Below, piece after piece: positions 48,725-58,393 of a stretch of DNA of 64,000 bases. Under the pieces are notes generated by a model. That model was not told where the DNA came from, ran no database searches, and saw only the letters and a list, made by a program, of their open reading frames with translations. Position 1 is the stretch's first letter. The number at the start of each line of letters is the position of its first letter. Origin of the DNA: Bacilli bacterium (lineage in GTDB: Bacteria; Bacillota_I; Bacilli_A; RF39; UBA660); NCBI GenBank assembly GCA_017548925.1, contig JAFYYX010000001.1, positions 734,852-798,851 on the forward strand, in the 5' to 3' direction. Both the position numbers and the translations under genes were made by a program.

Positions 48725-49573
48725 CTAAAAATTGACATGAACACCTTGCATATCATCATACTTAGGATTTACACTGTTAGCGAATTTAAAAACTCCGCCT
48801 TTACCATTGGCGCTAAAAGAATAATTTTGTGATTGTGATAAAGTTACATCAGATTTAGCGTGTTGATAAGCTCCATACGCATCAAGTCCTTGTGCCGCAA
48901 GATATACTACAGTAAGTTGATTTTGAAGTGAATTTGTAACGTTATTTACAATATTCATAGAAATTCCCACATGTTTGGAATTAGAGGTTTTAGTATTAGA
49001 ACCATTTCCATAATAATTAATAGTTATTCCATCATGTATTTGTACACCGCTTATTGAACTAAGTGTTAAATAACTTGCAGTATTATTAATCCTTAATCCA
49101 ATTACATCAAATGATTTGGTACTTGGGATTGAAAGCCAAGTATTAGTTAACGTTGCTACTCTAACACTTTGATCATTTTGAACTACCTGAAGTGTTAAAG
49201 ACTTCATACTTGTTGTATGCGTATCAGAACCACTTCTATCAAAATCATTATGAAAGGTTTCAGCAGTTTCTTTATCAACCTCTATATTAGTTGATAAAAT
49301 CACATTACCTAAATTGTCTTTCCACTCATCAAAGCGATAATATTTTGTATCTTCTTTTTTAGATAATGTATGGTCATTTTTTAATAAATCTAGGGCCTCA
49401 TTTGATAAAATTGATATTGTAGTTGGACTAAATACACTTGACAAATTATCATATTCTTCCTTTGTTAAAGAATAACCATTTTTAGTTGTAAAATATGCTT
49501 TTGCATATACATTATCTGTTTTAGCAATAATAAACACAAAAATAAAAATAATTAATAAATATCTAATTTTCAT
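48725..49573 (-). CDS. Secreted protein of unknown function
   Basis: A 282-residue protein with an N-terminal signal peptide (hydrophobic stretch LLIIFIFVFIIA, then a VYA-KA cleavage-like site near residue 26). The ATG at 49573 is chosen because AAGGAGGATATA precedes it; an upstream in-frame ATG at 49627 has no RBS. The mature part is Ser/Thr/Asn-rich, with predicted beta strands (SLTLQVVQNDQSVRVATLTN, GVQIHDGITINYYGNG) and no cysteines. Family not recognised; a secreted or wall-associated role is likely. Confidence 0.55.
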   Translation of the reverse strand: MKIRYLLIIFIFVFIIAKTDNVYAKAYFTTKNGYSLTKEEYDNLSSVFSPTTISILSNEALDLLKNDHTLSKKEDTKYYRFDEWKDNLGNVILSTNIEVDKETAETFHNDFDRSGSDTHTTSMKSLTLQVVQNDQSVRVATLTNTWLSIPSTKSFDVIGLRINNTASYLTLSSISGVQIHDGITINYYGNGSNTKTSNSKHVGISMNIVNNVTNSLQNQLTVVYLAAQGLDAYGAYQHAKSDVTLSQSQNYSFSANGKGGVFKFANSVNPKYDDMQGVHVNF

Positions 49574-49683
49574 TATATCCTCCTTAAAAAATATTTTTTT
49601 AAATACTAATAATAATTCTTTTATCACCTGATTCTTTATAATTGAGTTTTTTAGAATAAAAATAATTAATTCAATTCATTCTA

Positions 49684-50316
49684 TTATTTTAATAATTCTT
49701 TTATTGGTCTTTGAAAATTTTCATTTCCACATACATAAGAACCAACTACAAATATATCTATTGGATAAGATTTAACATCTTTATAAATATCTTTATTTAC
49801 TCCACCATCTATTTCAAGTAAAAAATGATAATTATCTTTAAAACTTTCAATATCTTTTAATCTTCCATATGAAGTTTTTAAAAACTTTTGACCACCATAA
49901 CCTGCTGTTACAGTCATAAGAAGAAGTGTATCAATTTTATCATATAAAGATTCATAAGATCTTACATCTATATTAGTATTAATAGCAATGCCTGCATTAA
50001 TACCATAAGATTTTATTTGATCTACTACTTTTCTAGGTGAAGAAGTTGCCTCAGGATGAAAACTTATACACTTAGGTTTAAGCTTACTTAACTTCTCAAT
50101 GTAATCTTCTGGATTTTTAACCATTAGATGAACATCAAGTGGTTTTTTTATATCTTTAAAATCTTCTAATATTTCATCAATTTCAAAGTTTTTCTCATCA
50201 ACATATTTTCCATCCATTAAATCAAGATGAATAAAATCTACTTCATTTATTTTATCAAGAAGTTCAATTGTTTTTTTTCTATCATATACACTACTAATAT
50301 AAGAAATACTAAGCAT
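49684..50316 (-). CDS. rpe: Ribulose-phosphate 3-epimerase
   Basis: A 210-residue TIM-barrel enzyme that interconverts ribulose-5-phosphate and xylulose-5-phosphate. HLDLMDGKYV (about 30-39), LDVHLMVKNPEDYI, VTAGYGGQKF and EIDGGVNK are the family's metal- and phosphate-binding segments. The ATG at 50316 follows the rsgA stop by 1 nt, with AAGGAG in the rsgA end as RBS. It is the last gene of the rlmN-prpC-prkC-rsgA-rpe operon, an order common in Firmicutes. Confidence 0.95.
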   Translation of the reverse strand: MLSISYISSVYDRKKTIELLDKINEVDFIHLDLMDGKYVDEKNFEIDEILEDFKDIKKPLDVHLMVKNPEDYIEKLSKLKPKCISFHPEATSSPRKVVDQIKSYGINAGIAINTNIDVRSYESLYDKIDTLLLMTVTAGYGGQKFLKTSYGRLKDIESFKDNYHFLLEIDGGVNKDIYKDVKSYPIDIFVVGSYVCGNENFQRPIKELLK

Positions 50317-50317
50317 A

Positions 50318-51157
50318 CTAATCAAGCTCCTTCATAAATAATTTATAGTCTTCATATCTTGATTTCAAGATTTTTTTACTATTTACTGCATCTTTAACCT
50401 TACATGATTTTTCATCAATATGTTTACAATCTTTAAAATCGCATTCATAATTACTAAATTCAGGAAATCCAACTAATATAGACTCTTTAGTAATTCCATC
50501 TAAATTAATAGATGAAAAACCAGGTGTATCAGCAAAATAAATATTGCTTATTTCATGAATTTCTGTATGTCTAGTTGTATGAACTCCTCTACCTAGAGCC
50601 TCAGATATAGGATTTGTATCTAAATTTAAATCTTTATTAAGTTTATTTAATAAAGATGATTTACCAGCTCCAGTTTGACCGGTTAAAACAACTATTTTTT
50701 TATTTAAATATTTTTTTAAACCACTTAAATCATTGTTATAAAAAACTTTAATACCAATATTTTCATAATATTTAAATAGTTTTTTATAAACACCTCTACT
50801 AAAAAATGACACTAAATCCATTTTTGTAACGCAAATAACCGGTTCAATATTGCTATGTTTTATAACTAAAATTAATTTATCAAGTAAATTAAGCGATAAA
50901 TCAGGCTTTTTAATACTTGTTACAATTAAAGCAACATCAACATTACTTATTTGGGGTCTATTTAAAGAATTTTTTCTTTCGTGAATATTTATTATATAAT
51001 TTTCATTTGCATCAAAATCAACTATATCACCAACAAGAGGAGAAATTTTGTCGAAACGAAATTTCCCCCTTGCTCTACATTCAAATAATTTATTATCTGA
51101 ACTTACAGTATATAAATTACTAACAATTTTTACTATTTTACCAGTTTTATTATTCAT
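50318..51157 (-). CDS. rsgA: Ribosome small-subunit-dependent GTPase
   Basis: A 279-residue circularly permuted GTPase. An N-terminal OB fold precedes VTKMDL (G4), GQTGAGKSSLLN (P-loop, about 160-171), HTTRHTEIHEI and DTPGF (G3). The Cys/His zinc motif at the end is CDFKDCKHIDEKSCKV. It checks maturation of the 30S subunit. The start overlaps the prkC stop (TAATG). Confidence 0.95.
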   Translation of the reverse strand: MNNKTGKIVKIVSNLYTVSSDNKLFECRARGKFRFDKISPLVGDIVDFDANENYIINIHERKNSLNRPQISNVDVALIVTSIKKPDLSLNLLDKLILVIKHSNIEPVICVTKMDLVSFFSRGVYKKLFKYYENIGIKVFYNNDLSGLKKYLNKKIVVLTGQTGAGKSSLLNKLNKDLNLDTNPISEALGRGVHTTRHTEIHEISNIYFADTPGFSSINLDGITKESILVGFPEFSNYECDFKDCKHIDEKSCKVKDAVNSKKILKSRYEDYKLFMKELD

Positions 51158-52944
51158 TAATAATTACACCAATCATCATCACAGTCATCATCTGTAGGTG
51201 TATTTTCTTGTTTTTCATTTTTTACAACTGTAATATTGAATTTTTGTTCACCAGGTAAAACTTTATATCCTTCTGGTAAACTTTGAGATACAACTGTACC
51301 ATCTTCTTTTGTATCATCAGATACAGTTAAAACTTTTTCAAGTTCTACACCATTTTCAGCAGCCCAAGCTTTAACTTTAGCCTCTGTCCATTTACCTTCA
51401 GTGAAGTTAGGGTATTTTTTACTTGTATCAGCAACATAAAGTGTAATTGTATCACCAGCTGCTAATTTTTTACCAACTTCAACAGATTGACCAATTATTT
51501 CATTTTCTTTTGCAGTATCACTATTATCTACTTCTTGAATTTCTTTTATTACTTTAATCTTTTGAGCTTCAAGAGCACCTTTAACTTCAGAATAATCTTT
51601 ACCTGAATAGTTTTCAACAATAATACTTGCATCACCTAAAGAAACATAAATAGTTACTTCATAACCTTTTTTACGTTTAGTTCCAGCTATTGGATCTGTT
51701 TTAATAACAAAGCCTTCTTTTACTGTATCAGATGCTTTTTCTATTTGTTCTTCACTAATAACAAAACCTTTATCTTGTAAAATTTTAGTGGCTTCTTTTA
51801 AAGATTTTTCAGAAACATCAGGAATAGCAATTTGTTTTCTTTTAGTTACAACAGGTATTAATACCATAATACATGTAATAATTAAAACAAGTGATGTAAA
51901 AATAGAAGCTAAAACAATTAACACTTTGTTTTGACCAGAAGATGATTTATCAGATACATCTTTAACTATTACTTCATCTTTTTTCTTCTTCTTATCTTTT
52001 TTATCTTTCTTATCGTCTTTTTCCTCTGCCTTTTCCTTTTCTTTAATTACTTTTAACATTTTAGTTTCATCGTAATCATTTTCAGGATACTTAAATGTAT
52101 ATTTTTCTTCATTTAATCTTTCTTCATTTAAACATGTTTTTAAATCTTCAAGCATTTCTTTTGCATCTGCATATCTATTTTTAGGATTTTTAGCAGTTGC
52201 TTTAATGATAATATTTTCAACACTTTGTGGTATTGAAGGAAGTTCATTACGAATACTTGGAAGTGGTTCTTTTAAATGTTTAAGTGCTATTTCAACAGCG
52301 TTATCTCCATGATATGGAAGTTTACCTGTTAAAAGTTCATACATTAAAATACCCATTGAATAAATATCAGATTGAAGGGATGCACCCTTACCACTTGCTT
52401 GTTCAGGTGGAAGGTAATGTACACTACCCATTACACTATTTGTTTGAGTAAGCTGTGTAGAGTTCATTGCCATAGCAATACCAAAATCTGTTATTTTAAC
52501 TAATCCATTTTCAAGAATCATTATATTTTGAGGTTTAATATCTCTATGAATTAGATATTGATCATGTGCAACAGATAAACCTGATGCAATTTGACTCATT
52601 ATATCTACAGCTTCAGGAATAGTAAGTTTGCCTCGCTTTTTAAGAAGTGTCTTTAAATGTTTACCATCAATATATTCCATAACGATATAGTACTGACCAT
52701 TATCTTCACCTACATCATATACTTCAACAATGTTTTCGTTATAAAGACTACTAGCTGCTAGGGCTTCTCTTTGAAATCTTCTAACAAACTTTTCATCAGA
52801 AGCTAAATCACCTCTTAAAACTTTAACAGCAACATTACGATCTAGTATAGTATCATATGCTAAATAAACATTAGCCATTCCACCTTCACCAATACTTTTA
52901 ATTATTTGGTAGCGGTCGGAAATTTTTTGACCTTTCATGATCAT
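51157..52944 (-). CDS. prkC: PASTA-domain Ser/Thr protein kinase
   Basis: A 595-residue membrane kinase. Kinase domain at about 1-275: GEGGMANVYLAYD (glycine loop), VAVKVL (Lys), HRDIKPQNIM (catalytic loop), ITDFGIAM, SDIYSMGILMYELLTG. A Lys/Asp/Glu-rich linker is followed by one membrane helix (about 343-368). Three outer PASTA repeats sense peptidoglycan fragments. The end is acidic with a Cys (DDDCDDDWCNY). It partners with the adjacent PP2C phosphatase (overlap 4 nt). Confidence 0.96.
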   Translation of the reverse strand: MIMKGQKISDRYQIIKSIGEGGMANVYLAYDTILDRNVAVKVLRGDLASDEKFVRRFQREALAASSLYNENIVEVYDVGEDNGQYYIVMEYIDGKHLKTLLKKRGKLTIPEAVDIMSQIASGLSVAHDQYLIHRDIKPQNIMILENGLVKITDFGIAMAMNSTQLTQTNSVMGSVHYLPPEQASGKGASLQSDIYSMGILMYELLTGKLPYHGDNAVEIALKHLKEPLPSIRNELPSIPQSVENIIIKATAKNPKNRYADAKEMLEDLKTCLNEERLNEEKYTFKYPENDYDETKMLKVIKEKEKAEEKDDKKDKKDKKKKKDEVIVKDVSDKSSSGQNKVLIVLASIFTSLVLIITCIMVLIPVVTKRKQIAIPDVSEKSLKEATKILQDKGFVISEEQIEKASDTVKEGFVIKTDPIAGTKRKKGYEVTIYVSLGDASIIVENYSGKDYSEVKGALEAQKIKVIKEIQEVDNSDTAKENEIIGQSVEVGKKLAAGDTITLYVADTSKKYPNFTEGKWTEAKVKAWAAENGVELEKVLTVSDDTKEDGTVVSQSLPEGYKVLPGEQKFNITVVKNEKQENTPTDDDCDDDWCNY

Positions 52945-53687
52945 AATGTTTCACTTCCTTTCCTTTCAAGATATGCAATTGAAACATTATCAACTCCACC
53001 CCTGGCGTTAGTCTTTCTAACAAGTTTGATAATTTTTTCTTCAAGTTCCAATTCTGGATCTAATAATACTTTTTCTATTTGTTCATCAGTAAGCATATTA
53101 GTTAAACCATCACTACAAAGAAGCACTGCTTCTGCTTCATTATCTACATCAAGTACATCTGGTTCAGCTTTTTCACCAGAACCAAGTGCTTTAAGTAGTA
53201 CATTTTTCTTTGGGTGATTTCTTGCCTCTTCTTCAGTTAAATCTCCAGCTTCAACTAAAAGATTAACTAAAGTATGAGGTTTAGTTACTTTATGTAATTT
53301 TCCATTTTTCATTACATAAGCTGATGAATCACCAACATTACCAATTATTAAATAATCATTTGTAACAAGTGCTATAACAGCGGTTGTTCCCATTCCAAGA
53401 GAATCACTATGAGTATTTCCATAATCAATAATTGCTTGATTCATTTCATCTAATATATTCTTAAGCCAGTTAATAGCATCACTTTTAGTTCCAAGTGTTC
53501 CCATACTAGTAAATCTTTTACCTAAAAATGTAACTACTAAACTAGATGCAACTTCACCTTTTCTGTGTCCACCCATACCATCAGCAACTACCATTAATAC
53601 TTCGTTGGCTTGATTTTTAAGTATAGTTACACTATCTTCATTATGAGTTCTTACTCTTCCTACATCTGTTAAATAAAATGACTTCAT
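52941..53687 (-). CDS. prpC: PP2C-type Ser/Thr phosphatase
   Basis: A 248-residue metal-dependent phosphatase that reverses PrkC phosphorylation. Motifs: VRTHNEDSV, VADGMGGHRKGEVAS (metal-binding Asp/Gly), GTTAVIAL, IGNVGDSSAYV, LLCSDGLTNML and GGVDNVSI. It overlaps prkC by 4 nt and follows rlmN by 1 nt. Confidence 0.96.
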   Translation of the reverse strand: MKSFYLTDVGRVRTHNEDSVTILKNQANEVLMVVADGMGGHRKGEVASSLVVTFLGKRFTSMGTLGTKSDAINWLKNILDEMNQAIIDYGNTHSDSLGMGTTAVIALVTNDYLIIGNVGDSSAYVMKNGKLHKVTKPHTLVNLLVEAGDLTEEEARNHPKKNVLLKALGSGEKAEPDVLDVDNEAEAVLLCSDGLTNMLTDEQIEKVLLDPELELEEKIIKLVRKTNARGGVDNVSIAYLERKGSETL

Positions 53688-53688
53688 A

Positions 53689-54708
53689 TCATTTCACCTC
53701 TTTGCTTCTTAGTTGTCCGCAAGCGGCAGATATTTTTGAACCAAACTCTTTTCTAATGGTTACATTAATTCCACCCTTTTTTAAAGTATCATAAAATTTC
53801 ATGATCTTATCTTTTGGACTTTTCTTGTAGATGATATGACTAGTTTCGTTATAAGGAATAAGATTTATATAAACATTTTTACCTTTAAATAAACTAATTA
53901 ATTCTTCAGCATTATTTTCATTATCATTTACATTATTAAGCATAACATATTCTATAGTAACTCGTCTATTAGTATGGGCTATGTACTCGTCAATTGTTGA
54001 CAGTAGTTGACTTAAACTATACACTTTATTAATTGGCATAATTTTGCTTCTTAGTTCATTATTTGAAGCATGAAGTGATATAGCCAAATTAATTTGTAGT
54101 GGTAAATTCATAAACTCTTTAATTTTTGGAATAATACCACATGTTGATACAGTAATGTGTCTTGCTCCTATTGCTAAACCTTTATCATCATTAATTACTT
54201 TAATAAATTCAATAACATTATCATAATTATCAAATGGTTCGCCAATTCCCATGATTACAACACTTGATATTCTTTCACTAACATCTTTTTCTATTAATAA
54301 AATTTGTTCTACCATTTCATAGGTTTCAAGGTTTCTTACTTTTTTAAGTCTTCCACTTTCGCAAAAAGAACAACCCATGTTACAACCAACTTGACTTGAT
54401 ACACAAACACTTAAACCATAATCATGTCTCATTAATACAGCTTCAACATGATTATTATCTTCTAGTTTAAAAAGATACTTTTTAGTAAGGTCATCTTCCT
54501 CTTTTTTAACTATTTTTATCATGTTATTTTTAAAGTCTTTTTTTATTTGTTCTCTAGTCTCATTTTTAAAATTGGACCAGTTAGATGAATCTAGTACTTT
54601 CTTATCATAAATCCACTCAAAAACTTGAGTTGCTTTAAACTCTTTTTCACCAATTGATGAGAAATACTTTTTAAATGAATCACGCGATAAACTAAGTAAA
54701 TGTTTCAT
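53689..54708 (-). CDS. rlmN: 23S rRNA (adenine-2503-C2) methyltransferase
   Basis: A 339-residue radical-SAM methyltransferase that methylates A2503 of 23S rRNA (and A37 of some tRNAs). SQVGCNMGCSFCESG holds the CxxxCxxC cluster motif (about 107-114); the catalytic Cys near the C-terminus is in SAACGQL. MGIGEPFDN is the GGEP-like motif. Several start codons are stacked (ATG GTG ATG ATG ATG). The last, at 54708, has GGTGATG before it and is preferred, but 54720 is possible. It heads the operon. Confidence 0.95.
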   Translation of the reverse strand: MKHLLSLSRDSFKKYFSSIGEKEFKATQVFEWIYDKKVLDSSNWSNFKNETREQIKKDFKNNMIKIVKKEEDDLTKKYLFKLEDNNHVEAVLMRHDYGLSVCVSSQVGCNMGCSFCESGRLKKVRNLETYEMVEQILLIEKDVSERISSVVIMGIGEPFDNYDNVIEFIKVINDDKGLAIGARHITVSTCGIIPKIKEFMNLPLQINLAISLHASNNELRSKIMPINKVYSLSQLLSTIDEYIAHTNRRVTIEYVMLNNVNDNENNAEELISLFKGKNVYINLIPYNETSHIIYKKSPKDKIMKFYDTLKKGGINVTIRKEFGSKISAACGQLRSKEVK

Positions 54709-54740
54709 CATCATCACCATACTATTAACATTATATCACA

Positions 54741-54768
54741 AAAAAAGATAGATTAATCTATCCTTTTT
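54741..54768 (-). terminator. Terminator of the serpin gene
   Basis: A 16-bp palindrome GATAGATTAATCTATC within A5/T5 flanks, a few bases past the serpin stop codon. Confidence 0.75.
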
Positions 54769-54773
54769 ATAAA

Positions 54774-56006
54774 TTACTTACTACAAGTTTTACCTTCCCA
54801 TAAATTAGGTTCAAATACTGCACCAAAGAATAATACATCTTTTGTTTTAGTATCTCTAATCATATATACAAAAGGTTTATTAAATTCAATGTTTACAATA
54901 TCTTTTTCTTGTGGAATAGCAGCATAACTATCAACTCCAAAATAAGTAATAGCTGCAGCTCTAGTACCTTTTTCATTTAAGTCAATGTATGTTTTATGAA
55001 TAGCAGTACTTACATAAATATTATCTTTCATATCACTTTGTTTCATAATATTAGTAAAATCAGCTTTTTCATAATCAAATGCATCTTTAATGCCTAAACT
55101 CATTAAAGCCTCTTTAAAATTATCAACCGAATACTCATATTTAAATCTTGGAAGTGCTAAATGAATTTCATATTCTGAACTTGCTTCTTTAGCACTATTA
55201 ATTAAATTATTTATTTCTTTTTCTGTTAAGTTCTCAATATATTTATTAACATCGTCATTAGGAAGAATTGCAATAAATTCTAAATTACGTCCATTATCAT
55301 AGTCATCTTTTCCAGTAGTTGGATTATAAGATTGATATGGAATAACTACTCCTTTTGCATTTTTAGATTCTAGATATTTAAAATCACTTGAACTATATGT
55401 ATTATGCATCATTTCAACATTAATCTTTTTACCATTAGATTTAGTAAAAGACTCTTTAGTTGTATCAGCACAATCAAATGCTTTTTCCCACTCAACATCA
55501 ACAGCTATAGCATTAGCAAGTCCAAGAACAAAATCATCATCTATGTCATTTAAAATCTTTTTAATCATACCATCAGTTTTTTTATTAACCCAATTATTAA
55601 TAACATCTGGTGTTTTAAACTCATCATATATAACTTCAGAATTATAGTTATCAATTAAATCAATTTTAAATTCATTTTTAATTAACTTCTTATAATAATC
55701 TTTAATAAATAAAGCATTAGCAACATTAACTTTATTTTTTACGGAAATATCAGAAATCTTTCTATCAGGTAATATTTTTTCTATTTGTTTTTTAGTATTA
55801 CCATTAGCACCTTCCTTAAGCATATTAAGTGATACTTCAATAGAATATGGGCTAACTAAATAATTTCCTTTTTTATATGTTGCTTTAATTAATTTAACAT
55901 TAAAGCTATTTTTAGTATTATAACCACTTGATCCTTTCTTTTGACAACTACAACAAGTAAATAAACACAATGTTAACATAAATAAAAGTAATAAACTTTT
56001 TTTCAT
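54774..56006 (-). CDS. Lipoprotein serpin (serine protease inhibitor)
   Basis: A 410-residue serpin. The N-terminus is a lipoprotein signal (hydrophobic LLLLFMLTLCLF, then TCCSC, the lipid Cys at about 18-19), so it is likely membrane-anchored outside. Serpin signatures: NVANALFIKD, ANAIAVDVEWEKAFD, LPRFKYEYS, the hinge DLNEKGTRAAAITYFG, and FNKPFVYMIRD...VLFFGAV near the C-terminus. The reactive loop has the small-residue hinge (TRAAAIT) of inhibitory members. The start at 56006 follows AAGGAG. Gut bacterial serpins are known to inhibit host or microbial proteases; the specific target is not clear. Confidence 0.93.
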   Translation of the reverse strand: MKKSLLLLFMLTLCLFTCCSCQKKGSSGYNTKNSFNVKLIKATYKKGNYLVSPYSIEVSLNMLKEGANGNTKKQIEKILPDRKISDISVKNKVNVANALFIKDYYKKLIKNEFKIDLIDNYNSEVIYDEFKTPDVINNWVNKKTDGMIKKILNDIDDDFVLGLANAIAVDVEWEKAFDCADTTKESFTKSNGKKINVEMMHNTYSSSDFKYLESKNAKGVVIPYQSYNPTTGKDDYDNGRNLEFIAILPNDDVNKYIENLTEKEINNLINSAKEASSEYEIHLALPRFKYEYSVDNFKEALMSLGIKDAFDYEKADFTNIMKQSDMKDNIYVSTAIHKTYIDLNEKGTRAAAITYFGVDSYAAIPQEKDIVNIEFNKPFVYMIRDTKTKDVLFFGAVFEPNLWEGKTCSK

Positions 56007-56088
56007 ATTTAAAAAAACACTCCTTAACACACATATTTTCAAATACACTTATATATTATACCACAAATAAAAAAAGGAAATAATTTTA

Positions 56089-56745
56089 TTACTTCCCATC
56101 TTCATATATATTGTTTAAAAGACCCGTTTTATCCTTGTTTTGTTCGTAAAACTCAGGACTAAATAACATTCTTTTAATTTCTTTTGAACTTTTATATTTA
56201 GGTTTATTTTTAGTAACAACTATTTTTTTACTAACAAGTCTATTAAAATAAACGATTAATGTAAGAATTTCAAAAACACCAGCTGGAATAAATACAATTA
56301 AATTAATAACTTCTTTATCTGATCTGCAGAAGAAAAATCCCGCAACAACACACATACATAAAATCCACATTTTAAGTTTACCAATATATAGTGATTTAGC
56401 TTCATTATTCTGAGTTAGATTAAATGAACTAATTAAAAATATTAAAATCTCACACATAATTGCATAAATCATATATGGATTTAAATAACAAAGTACCCAG
56501 CAAGATATAATCATAATGAATTTATCACAAATTGTATCCATGATACTTCCAAAGAAAGTACATACATTATGTTTTCTTGCTAAATACCCATCTATCCAAT
56601 CTGTTAAAAAGAAAGCTGCTAGAATATAACCAACTACTTTAGCACCAAAGTGAAAATAAATTGGAAATACAAAAATGGATGCAATAATTCTAGATATCGT
56701 TAATGCATTTACTAAAACAAGCCAAAATTTCTTACCCTTATTCAT
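56089..56745 (-). CDS. CDP-alcohol phosphatidyltransferase
   Basis: A 218-residue membrane enzyme with about five hydrophobic segments. The family motif is complete: DWIDGYLARKHN followed by GSIMDTICDK, i.e. D-x2-DG-x2-AR-x8-G-x3-D-x3-D. It makes phospholipids from CDP-diacylglycerol and a glycerol-type acceptor; it could be the phosphatidylglycerophosphate or cardiolipin-type enzyme. The start at 56745 follows AAAGGATGTGG. A charged C-terminal tail is present. Confidence 0.85.
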   Translation of the reverse strand: MNKGKKFWLVLVNALTISRIIASIFVFPIYFHFGAKVVGYILAAFFLTDWIDGYLARKHNVCTFFGSIMDTICDKFIMIISCWVLCYLNPYMIYAIMCEILIFLISSFNLTQNNEAKSLYIGKLKMWILCMCVVAGFFFCRSDKEVINLIVFIPAGVFEILTLIVYFNRLVSKKIVVTKNKPKYKSSKEIKRMLFSPEFYEQNKDKTGLLNNIYEDGK

Positions 56746-56779
56746 ATTTCCACATCCTTTCACTTTTAAAAATTTTTTA

Positions 56780-57457
56780 TTAACTCTCTTCTTCTATTAT
56801 TTTATCAATTTTACTATAATCATCAATAACATATTCAAAAGAATAAGTATTGTTTTTTTCATTTATAATAATAGATTTTATTTCGTTTTCAATATAGTAT
56901 ATTGCAATATTTATACCATTATCCAAATCAAATGAATAATATTTTTTTTCTTCATAATTATATCCTTTTGCATCTTTTATTAAATCATAAATATTCTTAT
57001 AGTTAAAATAACTATAATCAATAATTTCTGGACATAATAAATCAGTTTTAACAAATTCTTCTTTGCTATTATAATCACCAACATAGCATTCATTATTATT
57101 TATCATAATTGTTTGACTTTCACCATTATGTAGTATTTTTCCATATATACTATCATTTTTATCTGTTCCAGAAAAATAATATTTATTACTACCTATATCA
57201 ATAACATAATTATATGCTAACTTTTTATTTTCAAAATTTAAAAACTTATTATTAAGTGTTGATCCACTAATTGTAAGATCGGGTTTTTTACCTGTACTTG
57301 ATAGATTCATAAATACTATTAAAACTAAAAAGAATAATAAATATAAACCTAAAACAATTGCAGCATGAGATCTTTTGTTATACCAAAGTTTAATAAAAAG
57401 GGAATCATCATCTTTTATAATTCTTGGTTCTTTTTCTTTTTTCTTAAATAAACTCAT
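56780..57457 (-). CDS. Hypothetical single-pass membrane protein
   Basis: A 225-residue protein with one membrane helix (about 37-60, AIVLGLYLLFFLVLIVFM) after a basic N-terminus, and an outer domain of about 165 residues rich in Asn, Tyr and Ile with two cysteines (NECYVG and LLCPE). It begins 2 nt after fmt; the ATG at 57457 is chosen because GGAGTG and the fmt stop lie just before it. No family is recognised. It is located between fmt and the phosphatidyltransferase gene. Confidence 0.5.
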   Translation of the reverse strand: MSLFKKKEKEPRIIKDDDSLFIKLWYNKRSHAAIVLGLYLLFFLVLIVFMNLSSTGKKPDLTISGSTLNNKFLNFENKKLAYNYVIDIGSNKYYFSGTDKNDSIYGKILHNGESQTIMINNNECYVGDYNSKEEFVKTDLLCPEIIDYSYFNYKNIYDLIKDAKGYNYEEKKYYSFDLDNGINIAIYYIENEIKSIIINEKNNTYSFEYVIDDYSKIDKIIEEES

Positions 57458-57459
57458 AA

Positions 57460-58383
57460 TTATTTTACACTCCAATCCGCAGTAGCATTTCTAATACCAT
57501 TTAAATAATCAGAAATACTCATAATCTTTTTACCAAATGGTTTAATAGTTTTTAAATAAATAACACCATCTAAACATGTTATACCTAATTTATTCTTTTC
57601 AACTATTATAAAGTATGTATTTTCAACATCTTTTTTAATAAACTCAGCATCTATTACTTTGCATTCCAAATCATTAAGAATAATATTTGATAAAGGCCAT
57701 GGATTTAAACCTCTAATTAAATTAATAATTTCTTCACCATTTTTATTAAAATCAATATGTTCATCTTCTCTTTTAATTGTAGGTGCAAATGTAACTAAAC
57801 TCTCATCTTGTTTTATTCTATTGTTAGTTTTACTAAGTATACTTGGAAGAGTTTTTTCAAGTAAACTAGCACCTAACATAGATAATTTATCATGAAGTGT
57901 ACCAACATTATCTTCTTTATCAATTATTATTTTTTCTTGACTAATAATATCGCCATCATCCATACCTTCAGCCATATACATTATTGTTACACCAGTTTCT
58001 TTATATCCATCAATTATTGCATGATGTATTGGTGCACCACCTCTTAGTTTTGGTAAAAGTGATGCATGAACATTAATTGGTGCAATCTTTGGATGATTAA
58101 GTATTTGAAGAGGAAGTATTTGGCCATAAGCGCAAGTTACAATCAAATCTGCTTCACAGTTTAAAACTTCATCCATTTCTTTTCTTAACTTTATTGGTTG
58201 AAATACTTTAATATTATTTTCTAATGCTTTTTTCTTTATTGGTGAGTAAGAAAGTTCTTGCTTTCTACCAACTAACTTATCAGGTTGAGTAACAACTAAA
58301 ACTACATCAGTAAGTTTTATAAGAACCTCTAAAACAGGAACAGCAAAATCTGGAGTACCCATAAAAATTACCTTTGGTTTCAT
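57460..58383 (-). CDS. fmt: Methionyl-tRNA formyltransferase
   Basis: A 307-residue enzyme that formylates initiator Met-tRNA. The N-terminal part has VIFMGTPDFAVPVL and the catalytic HASLLPKLRGGAPIHHAI (Asn/His/Asp set: NVHAS, GMDDGD). The C-terminal domain is the OB-like tRNA-binding fold (LRGLNPWP). RBS GAGGTGAT. It overlaps no gene but sits 10 nt after a prepilin gene. Confidence 0.95.
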   Translation of the reverse strand: MKPKVIFMGTPDFAVPVLEVLIKLTDVVLVVTQPDKLVGRKQELSYSPIKKKALENNIKVFQPIKLRKEMDEVLNCEADLIVTCAYGQILPLQILNHPKIAPINVHASLLPKLRGGAPIHHAIIDGYKETGVTIMYMAEGMDDGDIISQEKIIIDKEDNVGTLHDKLSMLGASLLEKTLPSILSKTNNRIKQDESLVTFAPTIKREDEHIDFNKNGEEIINLIRGLNPWPLSNIILNDLECKVIDAEFIKKDVENTYFIIVEKNKLGITCLDGVIYLKTIKPFGKKIMSISDYLNGIRNATADWSVK

Positions 58384-58393
58384 ATTATCACCT

